Notes under the pieces: generated by a model
The model's database searches: none
What the model was told of the DNA's origin: nothing
Seen by the model: only the letters and a program-made list of their open reading frames with translations
Shown: positions 48,138 to 61,711 of the stretch, piece after piece
Layout of the letters: each line of letters opens with the position of its first letter
How positions within the stretch are numbered: position 1 is the first letter of the stretch
NCBI GenBank assembly: GCA_914767715.1
Contig: OU612068.1
Span: 32,364,001-32,428,000, forward strand
Source: Membranipora membranacea
Taxonomy: Eukaryota > Bryozoa > Gymnolaemata > Cheilostomatida > Membraniporidae
Direction: 5' to 3'
Length of the DNA stretch: 64,000 nucleotides
Made by a program: the position numbers and the translations under genes

Positions 48138-50070
48138 GTGAGTAATGACAATTTAATGAGTCAAAATTTGAATTCAATATAGTGACAAAAACTGCGACAT
48201 GTGCCAGTACCAGTGGAAATAGCACTATTATAAATCCATTTAAAGGCAAAACTCAACCTTGCCAAGAAAAGTTTGTCTTGAGCAGTCAGTAGATTTTGCA
48301 GCCTGTAACACGAAGAGTTTCTTTGTTTGTATGTAATTTTGTAGCTAGACATTTTCATGACTGAGTTGACCAACATGAATCAGTAAAAGTCCAACGTGTC
48401 CAACATCGCCCTGTGTGAGCATTTGAAAAATCAATAACACCGCTAAGATCAACACAAGACTACAAGTTCAGCCTCAGGAAATTTCATGTCAACAGAAAAC
48501 CTGAGAGCAAATTTCAGGACGCTAGATGATGGTAATATAAAATGAACAAATAAAACAATAAAATTGGGAGTTTGGGAACGGAGAATAAAATGAGGTGGCG
48601 ATAGTAGGTTTGCAAAGAGCTAATATTCAGGATTAGAATCCTCCTACTTTGTGACGATGAATGTTTTGTTGAGAATAATACCCTCCTATATGCCTCCCAC
48701 TGCTCCTACCTGGTCAGGGATTAAATCCTACTAACATATGTGTAATCCCACTCAGGTCAACTGCTCGAAAAATTTCAAGCATCGTACTTTTGCCTCATAT
48801 TGCAACAGAAGGATTTCCTGCTATGAAACTTCACTTTTATGGCAACATGCAAATTTCTGCAAGATTTCGGACCGAGAACCTTGTTGCAGTCACGGTCCCA
48901 AATATAATAATTGGATAATTGGATAACTTATTTACACAACTTTTAATTCATACATCCTTTGTATATTTCTTAGTTTACTGGTGTTGCTAATGAAACTCGA
49001 TGTTTATTTATATAAGCCAGACGTTGGTGCAGGTTTTGTACGAGAAACACCCAAGCAAATAATTTATTTATGATCCCTGGATTTGATTATTAGGGTGTGC
49101 ACAAATTTTAATATATTCTGCTCACGTAACACACCTTTGCCATAGAAATTACCCGCAACAACGAGTAAACTTTTATAACAGAGGCTAAGGATGCTGTCAA
49201 AATGAAAGCGGCTTGGTCTTTGTTCTAAAATTGGATCACAACTTTCTCAGACCACCTTTACGTATCACAGGTAAATAATTACTAACATAAACAAAGACCC
49301 TGGATAGGTAGGATAAAAAACTAGAGATTGCTTAGCCAGATATAATGGGAGGACAATGCTGAAGCTAATCAGCTATAATATCACGCTATCATGTCTATTC
49401 ATGTTCTACTGGAGTGATAGCAGTTAGCCTCACGATTGTTTGGCGCTGCTCTCGTTGGTCCGCCTATTCAATAAGAGAGGCAATCATCAGGTGTGCGGCG
49501 ATGAATCATCCCTGCCAACGGCTTACAACATGTAACTCCTGTATACAAAACGATAAGTCTTCAAGTGCTTGCTACCTCTGTATAACCTTCAATAAAAGGC
49601 TCCCCTTATCAAAGCTAATAATTAACAGCTAGACCAGTCTAAATAGTGTATAGCACTGACTACTAATGATAACAATAGAAATCTGACTATTAGGTGCCTG
49701 GATCGCTGACGCTAGGATTCTTACCTACCCTCCCATTACATTAATAGCCTCTTCTATTCCATGGCCAGACAAAGGCTTCATGTGCCATCGCCTAACAATC
49801 CATCTTGGCTCCATGCCAGCCTATTAAGCCACTTTATGATCACAAAGATAAGTAAAAGTGTAGGGGAGGGGAAGGGATGTCACTAACGGCACAAAAACTA
49901 ATATTATTCCCTCATCAGCAGCTGACAGGCGATGCTACTTTTTACCCTAAACCTAAAAATAGTGCCACCTAATTTATGAGGATCTTGAGATCGGCGTTAG
50001 CATTATTTGATAGGATAAAAACTTCTAAAATAGACTTTTGCTATTCTATCAAGAGAGCTAACTTCAATTT

Positions 50071-50450
50071 TTACTCAAAAGACGATCATTGACCATAATA
50101 TGAATCACACGTGAATTATATAATAGTTTTTGTGATTCAATGAAAAATCGGAAACACAAAATTTTGGTGTTCGCGGAAGATTGCTGTTATTAATTCCATG
50201 CGTACACGCCGTTGCAAATAGTTTTTTAACTTATTTAATTTTGATTTGATTATCTTTCATAGATCCTTTATTTGAAAATGGTTACTATTTGGCTATATTC
50301 AATATAAAAAAATAAACTGTAAGTTTTTGCCCAAAAGTCTATGAATGACCACAATATGAATCACACAAAAACTGCATTTGAAGCGTTTTGGTGAATCATC
50401 ATAAAACTGGAAGGACAAAAGGTCAACATTTGCGGCAGATTTCTATTTTA
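50071..50450. repeat. Diverged direct repeat, spacing about 255 bp
   Basis: CATTGACCATAATATGAATC near 50087 and GAATGACCACAATATGAATC near 50342 begin matching stretches of about 110 bp. Shared later landmarks are GTGATTCAATGAAAAATCGG against GTGAATCATCATAAAACTGG, and TTCGCGGAAGATT against TTTGCGGCAGATT. Diverged duplication or two copies of one repeat. Confidence 0.5.
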
Positions 50451-53400
50451 GATACCCGGTTTTTTTACTACAGACTTTCCACACCAAAAATCAATTACAC
50501 CAATCGCCGAAGTCACAATCATTGGTAGATGAAATAATCCACTATAAATTGTAGGTTTGAAACATGATGAAACCTATTTTGGTTAAACGCAGTAATTTTT
50601 TTGATGATCAGGCTAGGGTGTTATAGCAATTGCTAAGTTTTTTGAAGTTGTTGAGGTTGTGGAGGCAGCTTTCCTCAACTTTTTCAAATCCACGTTTTTT
50701 CAGGAGTTTGGTTATTCTAAGAAAAATTATCTCTCTATGCAAAATACTATTCATCATGGTCAATGAATACAGAAAAAAAATCATGATAGCAAAGCCAGAA
50801 ACATTGTCTTCTTGTCAGCTGGGCATTCGGTGCATATCTTTGATAACAGACAGATATCTAAATGTCATAGTATGATAAGCATGCAGTGAGGAGATGGTTG
50901 TTATTGTAATGGTGATAGTTATATCACAACCAGCCAGCTGCTCCGTTTGACATTCCCTGTAATAAAAAAATGATGACATAAATTAACACAAACTGGAGAG
51001 TGACTGGATAGATTCGCTGACCCATCCATCAGGTGGTTACACAGCTGACGTTTGACTGGCTGACTTGGTGACAAAGTCATCAGCGATTTAACAATTAGCT
51101 TATTGTTTGGGCAAACAGATCGATAGAAAGAGAGAAAATTCCCATGCTCTCAACTCCTCAGGGACTGGCAGCCTATTGTGCTGCCGATGTAAAGATGAGA
51201 ATTGACATTGCACTGGCAGCAGTAGACAGGCCTGAGAAAGTGATACTCAATTATTGACCAAATGAATAAAGACAAAAGGATTATTGACTAGACCAATTAG
51301 GTTCTTGATGTAACACCTAGCCGGAGAGGTAGTAGTATTGGAAATTGAATTTATTTATTAGTCAGTGACACAAAGGCAATTATAAATTTGTTTGAAGATC
51401 ACAAATCATAATTCAATAGCTAAATTTACTACAAGTGTGGTGCCTTGGCCTGTTTTGCGTGGAAAACATGAGAAAAAAACACATCAGCGTGAGAAATTTT
51501 CAGCTGGAGTGAACTGTTTACCTACTGGCAGGTTGTTCCACAGGTTAATGGAAAAACTCTTTAATCTATTAATATAGCCCTGTGCCAGGTGCGCGCTAAT
51601 CACTAAATTTTGGCAAGATTATCAATGATTGCTAACATAAAAAAAAACTCTTTTTGGTTGTCTGACCCACAGAAACAAGTTGCTCTTAGTGTTTACAGCG
51701 ATACTTTAGCCTGAGCACCTGCCGCTGTGACACTACAGGGTTAATAACAGGGATATGTGCAGAAAATGATGACTCATAACCAGCTCAGTACCTCGGTATT
51801 GATCTGCCCTTTCGCAATCCGGGCAGCTTTAGACCTCTAAACTAATTAAACCTTATTATAAAGCTGTGCGACAAAAGAAAAAAGTGCCTAGACTTCATTA
51901 AGTATTCAATGGTATTCAGTCGAGTAAATAATTGCCAAACTTATTCGAGTAACAGGAGAAATAAATCATAACCAGACCACATCCCATGTGTCAGCTATGT
52001 ATTTATTTGACAGTCTGACAATCTGTTTTATTTATTACACAGGAAAGAAGACCAAGAGGTGATTTGTATAATTGTATGTTATTCCTTTCTCCAAATCACT
52101 TAATATGAAAACAGGTACTTTTAGTCAAACGGTCTATATTCCACACATTACTGGCCCACAGCCAACTTTTCGTTTTTAGTTTCCTAAATTCCAATTAATC
52201 AAAATATTGGAACATGATTTACTGTGATGTATTACTATGACACTCTATTGCTGATGGTTTAAATCCTATTGGCAGCCCTATCAGGATGGCGAGCCCCACA
52301 AAAGCGGCCGCTGACATTTCTCTTCTGAGTTTCTGGCTCATAATCTGTTATTTATTTCATTCTACAGCTGCAGTCATTAAAAATTCAGGGGAGCAGCGGG
52401 ATAGTTTCCCACGGTTCTGAGTAATTATTGTGCAGAGAGATAATGTGAAGTCCCAGTGGAGCTGTTACAGTCAATGTTTCTTAAACGTTTACTATTTGAC
52501 TTATACTCTGCTACTCGCACAGTAATTAATTATAGGCATAATCCCGTAATTTCCCACCATCCTTATCAAAACACACAGCAGCGATATCTCATTTCAAGCT
52601 AGCTGAGTATGGGGCAGCGCATCACTTATAATTATAGCTTAGCAAATTGTTCAGTTTTAATTTGAGGACTTTTATTCCCATGCATTGATTTTATAGTCTG
52701 ACATTACGTTATCAATTATCATGATGCAAGACAAGACAAAGGTGCTGCCGAACCGTGTGAACTTTTTATCTGGGATGTTCCAAAGCAGATTTATTTAGAA
52801 AAATCTATAAAATTTGATAATAATGTGGATGTTGGAGATTTGTGAATCATTTAGGTCATGAAAATCGTTGCCAATTGGGAAATTAAAAAGGAAATGGCAA
52901 CAAATATAAATCAGTTAAATATGCAGGACGAAAAGAGCTCCATTTGGGTTTCCCTTACAATTCCAAACACAAGTTTGAGATATTAGGAATGATTACCATG
53001 TTAGCTTACCGAAGCTTGATTCACTCTGATTGCACGCTGCCTGGCCCTGTCGTTATGATGACGTGGCCTTAACTGGGAGGATCAGTGTCTCAGGCAGAGA
53101 CACAACAATGATTATATAATACCCTTGTACCCAATAATTCTGTACAATATTTCGTAAATCTAGCCTATGTGTATGAAAGACTAATGCATGATTGAGAACT
53201 TCTGACTGGTCCATGACTCATGTTTGTGAAAGTTGATTTGAACCAAAGGCTCCAGCCCTTGGCTTCTTGCTAATTTAAATGGCCAATTGGAATGAAAATC
53301 GATACCAATGTAAGACAGCGATCAGCAGCGCTCCTCAACCTTGGCTTGTATTTTCGGAATAATCAGGTGAGAATAAGATGAAGATGGTTGTTTAATATCC

Positions 53401-56400
53401 ACTTATCCGGAGTTCTCCCACAATAAAACTGAGGTGAGCTTTAGAAACGTCGTTAATTAATCATATAGCCGTAATCAAAAATCAACGAAGAGCTTGGAAC
53501 TGGGAGGCGGCATCAACTGTGGCATCATCTGTAGCATAATCGGCAGCACAGGCATGACTAGTTATATGAATCAGGCATCATGGCAGCCAGGTTATCTGCG
53601 AGCTGTCAAAACATACTGACAGCTTAGTAAACTGTATACTGAACCTTACACACATACACCAAACAACGCACACACTGGTTAACAAAAAACAGCTGCATGA
53701 TCAGATCAAAAGAGTTCATCTTGCCCAGGGTCGCTTTTATTGTTTCACCATAATCTGTCAACCAAACATAGTAGATGATTATGATTATCATCAAAAACCT
53801 ATCTGTGTGTCGAAATTGGATCCACCGCTCAAGCAATGATTATCCATGTCAACTTAGCAATTCATAATCACTTGAATTGGCATGAGAGTGGTTTATCAAT
53901 CTGATTACATAATAAATCTGTGCTCACTTTATAATCAGTTTTTTGAATAAGCGCAGTGACTGCCGAAGGCTTTCCCAGCTTCTCTTGACCCAATGTAAGG
54001 AGATCATTATATAACCATTTCTATCAGGCTTAGAAATGAGTAAAGAAGAGCCGAGAGATTTAAATTTGAAAATAAACAAATCTATGCCCAGCAGTGTGAT
54101 TAAAGTCTATGTATTGATTTTTTAAAGTTGTTTGACAGCAGGATTTCTGTATGTCACCTTATCTGTTGCATGGTTATCCCACACCGTTCTTCAGGACTAA
54201 CTCTTCTTCGTTCAAACTTGGCATCTCTGGTCAGGCCTCTATCATTGCCAGAACACATAATTGAGATTGTAGTAACCATTAATCAATTTGATTGACAGAA
54301 TTGGCAAGCTGTAAAAGATATTTTCACATGTGGTAATGGATTGTAGAACATTATCTTTGATGGCATTGGCAGGCTATTTGTTCATTGGTGACAGTAAGTT
54401 GGCCTGTGTTGAAAACGGATGTGTTGATTTTTAATCTACTGGTTGATTTGAACACCCCTACATGGTAAAAAACGTGTCAGCTCAAAGTACAACAAATAGT
54501 TACCTCAGGAGGTTACCACCAATGTGAAGAAAATGGGAAAATAAGCTGTGATGGTAGAATCTGGATGAGACTGTTTGATTAGTTTTTGAGCGTGGTCCTT
54601 TTCTCATTATGTAATATCCACGCTATCACATGTAGTGCTATGTCAGCAAGGCGGGATTACCATGGTACCTACCGCTGTGAATATGAAGATGACATCTTAT
54701 GTGACATGTTTTTTTTAACTCATGTGTAATTGTCTTTTCATTTTTAATGAGTTGTAGTGTAATCAGAATCAGATGACTCTTTGCTGTAATAATGTGCAAA
54801 CATGCCACAGGCAAAGGATCAAATCTCACCATTTGGCTACAACTAAATGTTATCAAGCCATATGTGGTCATTGTGCAACAATATATTTCAAAAACATGTG
54901 GCACACGCAGCCAGTCAAAACAATCACTAATGTGTGTTTCCTAACTTGCCTAATATGTGTGTTATGAGTTCTGACATAATTAATCTTTCAAACAATTGAA
55001 ATTTACATCAAACCAAAACTTGATAAGACTACTGCCAGAAATATCAGCTTTCTAGAACCATCTATCTCTTTGTTTTGTTTAAACTTTGTTATGAATTGGA
55101 AACCCAGTGTGTCATCGGGTTTTCCAAAATCAACAAGTGGCACCAAATTTCAACTTTCAAACCGCAACTAAATCAAAAACGAAGTGATTATAACATCATT
55201 TATCAAAAGACCTACTTGGAGCTTTCCTTCATGTAGAGGAAGCCGAGGATACCTGATAGCGACATAAAAAGACATAAGTCTTCATCAATCATCCTTATAT
55301 ATCTGTCAAGTGCCTGACTGCAGTCTAATTACAATCAGTATCACAATCTGCAGTCTATCTTTATCATGAGTGTAATCACTGAGTCTCCATCACTTTCAGA
55401 TGTCACAACCTTAGATTACGCTAACTGTGGCACCTGTGGTTAAATTACCATCGATAATGTTTGCGTAACCTCAAAGATGAAAAAAAGGAAAACCTTTGCA
55501 TTACATCATGATTGCATCTTAATTGTTTGGGAAAAAGTTAACCTCATCTATAGCGAGTCATAATGTAAAATTACAAGAAGCGAGCTAATCAAAAGAAGGA
55601 AGCTGGAGTTTTCGACCACACCGCAGGCAGCGCCACAAGTACCGCTTTTACAAATGTATTCTTTCATTGCTTTACTGAAGCGGAAATATGGGTCAAGCAC
55701 ATAGATATAGTATCACTCGCACAGAGAACACAAGAAATGTATCTTCGGTAATCTTATTACAATATTACGGCCATGAGGCCCAGATGACTAATTCTATCCA
55801 ACTAAACATGCTGGTCTGTGGTTTCTACGTTAGCAACACCTCATGACAAAGTAATGATATTGTCATGAATTATTTTAATGAGAGATGATTTTCTCAATAT
55901 AAAAAGTGAAATCTACTTTCTTATAACTTCCATCAGGAAGTTTGGGACAAACTCTCTGCTTCCATGGAACACCCTGTCATAAGATTGAGGAGATAGGTGC
56001 AGGATGAGTAAAAAACAAAACTATAATCTGTAAAATCCCGTAAAGTTTGCTGACTCAGCATCTCCTGTCCCTCCATGTGGTGGAAAGTACAGACGACCCA
56101 TTCCAGATAAAAAATACAAGTTTTAAATTTTGTGAGTCATGCTAAATCACCACCATTGTCTAGAATCTTAGATTTATAAAAAAAGTGTCTATCCTTCGGT
56201 GCTGCTACTTGAGACTGAGTAATGGTAAAAAATGTTGTTTCGATGCGGATATATTCTTTTGTTTTAACAATTCTGCTTTCTGCTACATTTCATCGTCTGT
56301 TCAGTCCTGATCAAACAACAACCAGGTGTTGAGTTGGTGCACAAGGTAAAGTGGTGACCTCCAACTAGTAGGTACCTCAGGAAATGGCATTTGATCTGTA

Positions 56401-57349
56401 TATTAGGTACTCAACAATTTTAATCGACCATGACTATTGAAATCAAATTTACTTAAACTGGTGCCAAATGTTTTTGGTCCTTTCATAAAATATCGTGATA
56501 ATAATATGATATCCTGCTTTGGATTAGTATTTCCTTCCTCTTTTTATTGAAACAATTACCAACAAATTTCTAACTAATATGTTGATGGAAACTGTAGCAC
56601 CAAAATCGCCATTAATTGGCTGGCTTGAAACAAAAAAGTCAATAACAACAAAGAGAGTTGAAACAAAAAAGAATTGAGAGTTGGAACGAAAAAAATTTGA
56701 ATCTGTCAGATAATGTCTATAATTTATATTCTTGGCACAAAGTTGATATCAGACAAGAAAGCAAACATTGAATTGTCATTGCTAAGAGCCTAGTGTTAAA
56801 CCCTTTATGGAGTAAGCTTGGAGTTAAGAGGGTTTGGTTTGCAGCTATCGCGGAAATTCTAGAAACTATTTACAACACTTAATTATTTACAGGGGGGTAT
56901 AATATCAATCAATGAAAACTGATTAGATGAGATCCTAGGAAAACTGTCTTCTGAAGCGCTGAAAAAATATCATATTATAGATTAATATGTAAATTATATA
57001 ATTATATCATTTTATACAAAATAAAATACAAATAATGACTCATAATAAATCAAACATTTTACATTTGGAGGATTAAATAACAATTATATATTACAGAAAA
57101 TTCTGCTCTGCAAATAAAGTGTTAATTCACAAAAAAAGATTGCAGTGTCTGTGCCTATCAAGTAAATTGCCTGCTCACTGCTCAGTGTCCTTGTTTTCAT
57201 TTGAAACTTTTTTGATTTCATCAGTTTTTTGAAATTCTTTTTCCAAAACATCATGCCTTTGAGGCAGAGCAAAGAGATAACTGCTGTTATTAGGAGTAGT
57301 ATCTTTTAAGTCCTTGTTTGAGCGATATATGTTCCACTGCATATTTGGG

Positions 57350-59776
57350 CTAAAGCTTTGAGATGTATGACTTTGCTCTATCGTGGAATGGTTCTTGCTT
57401 AGCCTGTAAAAATAGAAACAAACACTGATTAACACAAAAGCTTTGTATTATATTGTGTGTTTACATGAATAAAATTAAATATTGAAGATAATAGATATAC
57501 GTTGTGTAATTTGTGACGCAACTAGTGTACATTAGGGACGATTGATAAAAATAGTTCCTTGATCCTATAAAAAGATTTTTGGTATAAAAATAGATCTTGA
57601 TGACATGCATAATTGTATTTTAGGAGTCAGGTTGGGGAAGCGACTAATTGGTCTGAACAAATTATGAGACAGAACATCAAACTAACAAAAAATCCCTTAA
57701 CCTCTTTCAAGTGAAATTAAATCTGCAGTTGAACAACTTAAGCATCAAGACTTCAAAGTAAATGCTCTGTGTCGTATTTTAGTATAAAGTACGGATGAAA
57801 GCAGCGGGACAGTTTTGATGTCGGAGGTTAGAGCGCTTAGACTCTTAGTTAGAACAAAGCAACACTTTGATGATTTTATAAAAACTTAATCACCAAAGGG
57901 GTATCGAAGCCGTATAATTGACAAGTTCAATGACTTGTCAGATGCTGTATAACAATAAACAGGAGAACAATAGTCTGGTGCAGGGGTGTTTAATAATTTT
58001 CTTGTTACTTGTGCCTCAAATTGTGTAATTCAGTGGAGTAACCTGTACTTAGGATTATAATCAAACAAAGGCTGCTTTATTATTATTACTACTATTAGTG
58101 TTACAGATTGATCATCTATTGATGTTTGATTATGTTATATTAGGTTAGAGCTGCGTGACTAATACCCTAATGATGTTGTGACAACTCTGTGGCTTTTATT
58201 TGAGGATAAATGTCAACGCAAAGGATTATCACCAATTGTTTATTAATGAAATCAAATTTTAAGTGTCAGCAATTGTTGGTTGCTGTCACTTTTTGACACC
58301 ACCAATATAATTCTAATTTCTACTACGGGAATTCTGTACGCTCAGCAATGCGAGAAAATATGACATCACCGTAACCAAAATAAAAAATATTTACCTACTA
58401 TGCAGTGTACCTGATACTTTTTTGTTATACTCATCAAGGAAATTGGTACAAAAAGGTATTCTGCAAACATTAGTCATCAGCTAACTCTAAGTCTACTCTA
58501 AGGATAGATTGACGTCGGGAGGTGAAATCAGAGAATGTACCGAAGACTTGCACTCATTGACTTATTAGCTGAGGAGTAAAGAGAAGCAGTAAACACTTGA
58601 TATTGTTTACCCACAAGCAGCTTGCTAAGCGGTGAACTCCGGGTCACCATGTTGTTTATATACGATTTATAAATTCAAACTCCTAATTGATATACTTGGT
58701 AGGACACTTATCAGATAGTATCTATTGTCTCTTGTCACCTATCCTACTTATGATACTGCTGTATGAGTCTGTTATTTCATCCAACAGCCTGACCTGGCTT
58801 TGAATCAAGAACCATTGGCAGCTCAATAGTGTTTAAAAGCAAACAAAAGCAGAGAAAAGGAGAGTGTGTTAATTTGTTTGAACATGATCTCGATGTCGGA
58901 CAAAGCCATGAGTCATCATTACTATGGTGAAGGCACAAAACTACGAGCAGCGCCGTTGGTCTGCAGTTTGACTTTATCACAAAAGTATTTGCGCTGGTAA
59001 TCTCAGTAGGAGACGACTTAACCGTTTTATAATTCAATAGGCACGAGTCAGCTCTTTATAACATTGCTGCCAATGAAAATACAAATAAAGGAAAGTCCTA
59101 TAACAGCACACAGAGGTGGCCAATATGTTATTATTTATCCTCCAATATTAAAACTCTATTTTTACAACAAATTGACGTGATTGACATTATTTATCAAATC
59201 AGCATACTTAGTGCAATTTTCCTATTGAGTGCCCAAATAAAAAAGAATGTTACAATTTGCACACTGAAATCACTGGTTTGCTGGCGACCATAATTTATCT
59301 TCCAAGGTCTTACGCTGAACCAGGTATCAAAACGTCCATCATGTAACTATTAGACATAAAAGCACTTAATGTCATTGCTCAGCTGATGTTAGTGAACTGA
59401 TTGACACCAGAGATAAGAGCGCTAGGCTGGCTTCAGTCTGTCCTCTCGCTGCATCAGTACATCAGTACAGATTATAAATAAACCTACTATCATCACGCAC
59501 CCTTACTGCCGTAACAAGATGATTATCTCGCTTCAATCAAAGACTTGCATGAGCATTAAAAACACGTAAAAAAATGATATCATGCCCATTATCCATTAGG
59601 AAGGTAATTAATACCTTGTGCACTAACATGAGATGGCTGTCATAATTGTAAGGCTTCTTTTCCTGCTCAACGATAATACGTTGCCTTGGGGGCGCAGACG
59701 TGTCCCTCTTTACCATGATTAAGTAAATGTGACACACGAGATTTGAGATGGTGAAACCCATAACTATTGCATGCAT
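57350..59776 (-). CDS. Candidate 71-residue single-pass membrane microprotein, 2 exons
   Basis: Exon 1 is 59615-59776 (54 codons, donor AAG|GTATTA). Exon 2 is 57350-57403 (acceptor TTTTTACAG, 17 codons plus stop). They join in phase 0. The N-terminus is hydrophobic (AIVMGFTISNLVCHIYLIMV, residues 3-22), followed by a basic tail (KRD, PPRQRIIVEQEKKPYNYD, and AKQEPFHDRAKSYISKL at the end). Such a short N-terminal anchor plus charged tail resembles small mitochondrial or ER membrane proteins, but I recognise no family. In a different phase the second exon stays open to 57175, so another upstream exon could use it. Its ATG lies right against an AATAAA that may belong to the BH3 gene upstream. Confidence 0.35.
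57404..59614. other. Interval between the two microprotein exons
   Basis: If the microprotein model is right this is its intron; otherwise intergenic. I see no other coding or repeat feature. Open frames such as 58777-59037 (minus) have no domain. Confidence 0.4.
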
Positions 59777-59782
59777 TTTATT
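59777..59782 (-). terminator. Poly(A) signal AATAAA, BH3 gene
   Basis: Plus-strand TTTATT reads AATAAA on the minus strand, about 112 nt after the BH3 protein's stop codon (59894-59896). Confidence 0.4.
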
Positions 59783-59893
59783 TCTTTTTGACTGGTTAAT
59801 TTTTGTTTTTCAAAACAAACAAATTTCAGAATTGGTACGTTAAATAACACTTACATAGAGATTTGAGCTAAGAGATATAGTAATCCTTTGTGT

Positions 59894-60172
59894 TTAACCA
59901 CTCAAGGCGATGGCAGCTACAGTTACTCCGAGGAAAACAGCGGCAGCAGTAAGTTTGTGATTGACTAGAATATTCGGCACTATATTTGGCTGTTGAGGAG
60001 GATTGAGGATCTCAATAATTCTGTCATTGTACTGATCTCCTATGTAGGCCAGTCTTGCGCCTATATGATGACAGATCTCCTCATGCGCCTGGCCAACAAC
60101 CTGAATCTCATGTTCAGGCATACTGTCCAAATCGTGATCCTGATCGGGAAAAGTCATTATTTCATTACACAT
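59894..60172 (-). CDS. BH3-motif, tail-anchored protein (BH3-only or short BAK-like), 92 aa
   Basis: A single open exon. The frame is open upstream to about 60330, but 60172 is its first ATG, giving 92 residues. Residues about 32-49 (EEICHHIGARLAYIGDQY) match the BH3 pattern h-x3-L-x2-h-G-D-x-h exactly: Ile, Leu, Ile, Gly-Asp, Tyr, as in Bim/Bmf-type proteins and also BAK. The C-terminus is a 17-residue hydrophobic segment (LTAAAVFLGVTVAAIAL) after NHK, ending in SG: a typical tail anchor for the outer mitochondrial or ER membrane. No BH1 or BH2 motif (NWGR-like) is present, so BH3-only is the better label. An N-terminal splice to upstream exons cannot be excluded. By family it would bind Bcl-2-type proteins and promote apoptosis. 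Confidence 0.6.
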   Translation of the reverse strand: MCNEIMTFPDQDHDLDSMPEHEIQVVGQAHEEICHHIGARLAYIGDQYNDRIIEILNPPQQPNIVPNILVNHKLTAAAVFLGVTVAAIALSG

Positions 60173-61711
60173 TGTAATCCACTTTATGTGGGGTCCTCTA
60201 CCGATATGTCCATATAAAAGCCGTCTGCTGTAGAAGGCTGCCGATGGCTTGTAGTACGTCGTCACTGTTACAGCTTTGAAGTCTCTTGAGTGGAACACTG
60301 TGCTACACGTATTCTCCTTGTTTGCAGACTATTAGTTTGAGTTGTCGACAGGTTGTAACCTTTTATTATTTCTATGACATATATTGATATAGCCACTTAT
60401 AGGTTTATTGCTATTATTCCAGGCGTTGAATTCCACTTCTAGATTAAATTTATGCTAACTTGCCTCGAGGAAGTGATTGTTTGTTATGAACAGAAGTAGG
60501 AGACACACATGGATATCATTGTACACTGTATTACCATGTGCTTATGCTTGGCGCTGTTATGATATGCAGGATTATGATTGGCTGGTGATGTAAACAAAGA
60601 GGCGTGTCTTAATAAATCTAAATAAGGGATCTGAAATTCCCACCATGAGCTACATGGCACACCAACTTTTGCAAAGGCTCTGGATAAAACCCGTTACATC
60701 GCACACCCTCAGATGAACCCAGCATAGCATGACAATTTGAACCTACCAAATCATGATAAAGCTTGTAATGAAATTCCTTTACTACCCGTCTATGTAACCC
60801 ATGTATGATAAATAACATTTTGAAAGTGAAATTTGACATTTGATTCACACTGTGATGGTAATTTATTGTTCGATATACGCTCAAATTTTGAGCCTGTCAA
60901 AGTTTCTTTAAATAGTATGTATAAATAAAAGCAAGAAAATTTTATATTCCATCAGCGCAGCTGGGAACCATTAACAGGACACAGGAATACCCACAGAACA
61001 GATGTCATGCCAATTTTGAAAAGTAGTACCCTGGATAAAAGTTTGTCCTGTCTGGACCTCTGCCAGTTAACAAAATATTGGGCTTAAGCCAATATAACCA
61101 ATTCAAATTCAGTCTAAGAAAAGTCACATAGTAGGTGATTGGCAATGGTATAGTGATAATGTGCAAATAACAGTTTAGAACAGGACTTGGGGTTTTCCAA
61201 CTTTAGCTCTTACCTGTCACCACATGTTACAAAGCACAAAGAAAGCCAAACCAAAATAATTAGATGTAACAAACAAACATAGGGATCAACATCTGAGTGC
61301 ATTCGTAGAAAATTATGACAAACATCATATAGCTGAACTTTGGTGATAATGCTGGACGGAGTGAAACAAAAACACATGGTAAACATGACAAATTCAATTA
61401 TACATCAGAAAAAAGGAGTGCATAAAACAGTTTATCACAGACTGAGAGATTTACATAGATAGGTTAAATTGAGATCATCAGACCATCAGATAAGGTGATT
61501 CCATAACTTAACACAATGAGCCAATCCAGCAAACAATCATTCTACGCTGGAAATACCACTAAAATCTGGCAACGTTACAAATCTGCTCTGAACACGTGTA
61601 GATCATGAGGTACCTGGGTGCTGTGTGTTAGATAAGAGTTTATATTAGATCTTATATTATGGTGCCTTGAGCTGTGAGGTGTAGAGAGATGGCTATTGTT
61701 CCTAATCCAGA
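60173..61711. other. Spacer upstream of BH3 gene
   Basis: Contains the BH3 gene's presumed promoter (or an undetected 5' exon) and the 3' UTR of the Sel1-like gene. An 88-codon minus-strand frame (60618-60884) has no domain and is not called. Confidence 0.45.

Larger units (their letters stand above)
44940..57349. other. Gene-poor 12.4-kb interval
   Basis: I scanned both strands for splice-flanked open frames and found none I would defend. The open frames here are short (under 90 codons), lack domains and look like chance. Features seen: a diverged direct repeat (50071-50450) and two weak candidate exons (47088-47168, 48106-48137). The interval could be regulatory DNA for a neighbour or simply intergenic. 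Confidence 0.5.

Noticed and set aside
48738-48926. Cys-containing 62-codon ORF
   Set aside because: Irregular Cys spacing, no signal peptide and no exon boundaries; looked at as a possible secreted peptide and dropped.
53288-53366. Possible exon ending at AATCAG|GTGAGA
   Set aside because: The donor is good, but the upstream AG lacks a pyrimidine tract and the peptide has no recognisable similarity.
60618-60884. 88-codon minus-strand ORF between BH3 and Sel1-like genes
   Set aside because: No domain, no splice context, and a low-complexity mix typical of chance frames.
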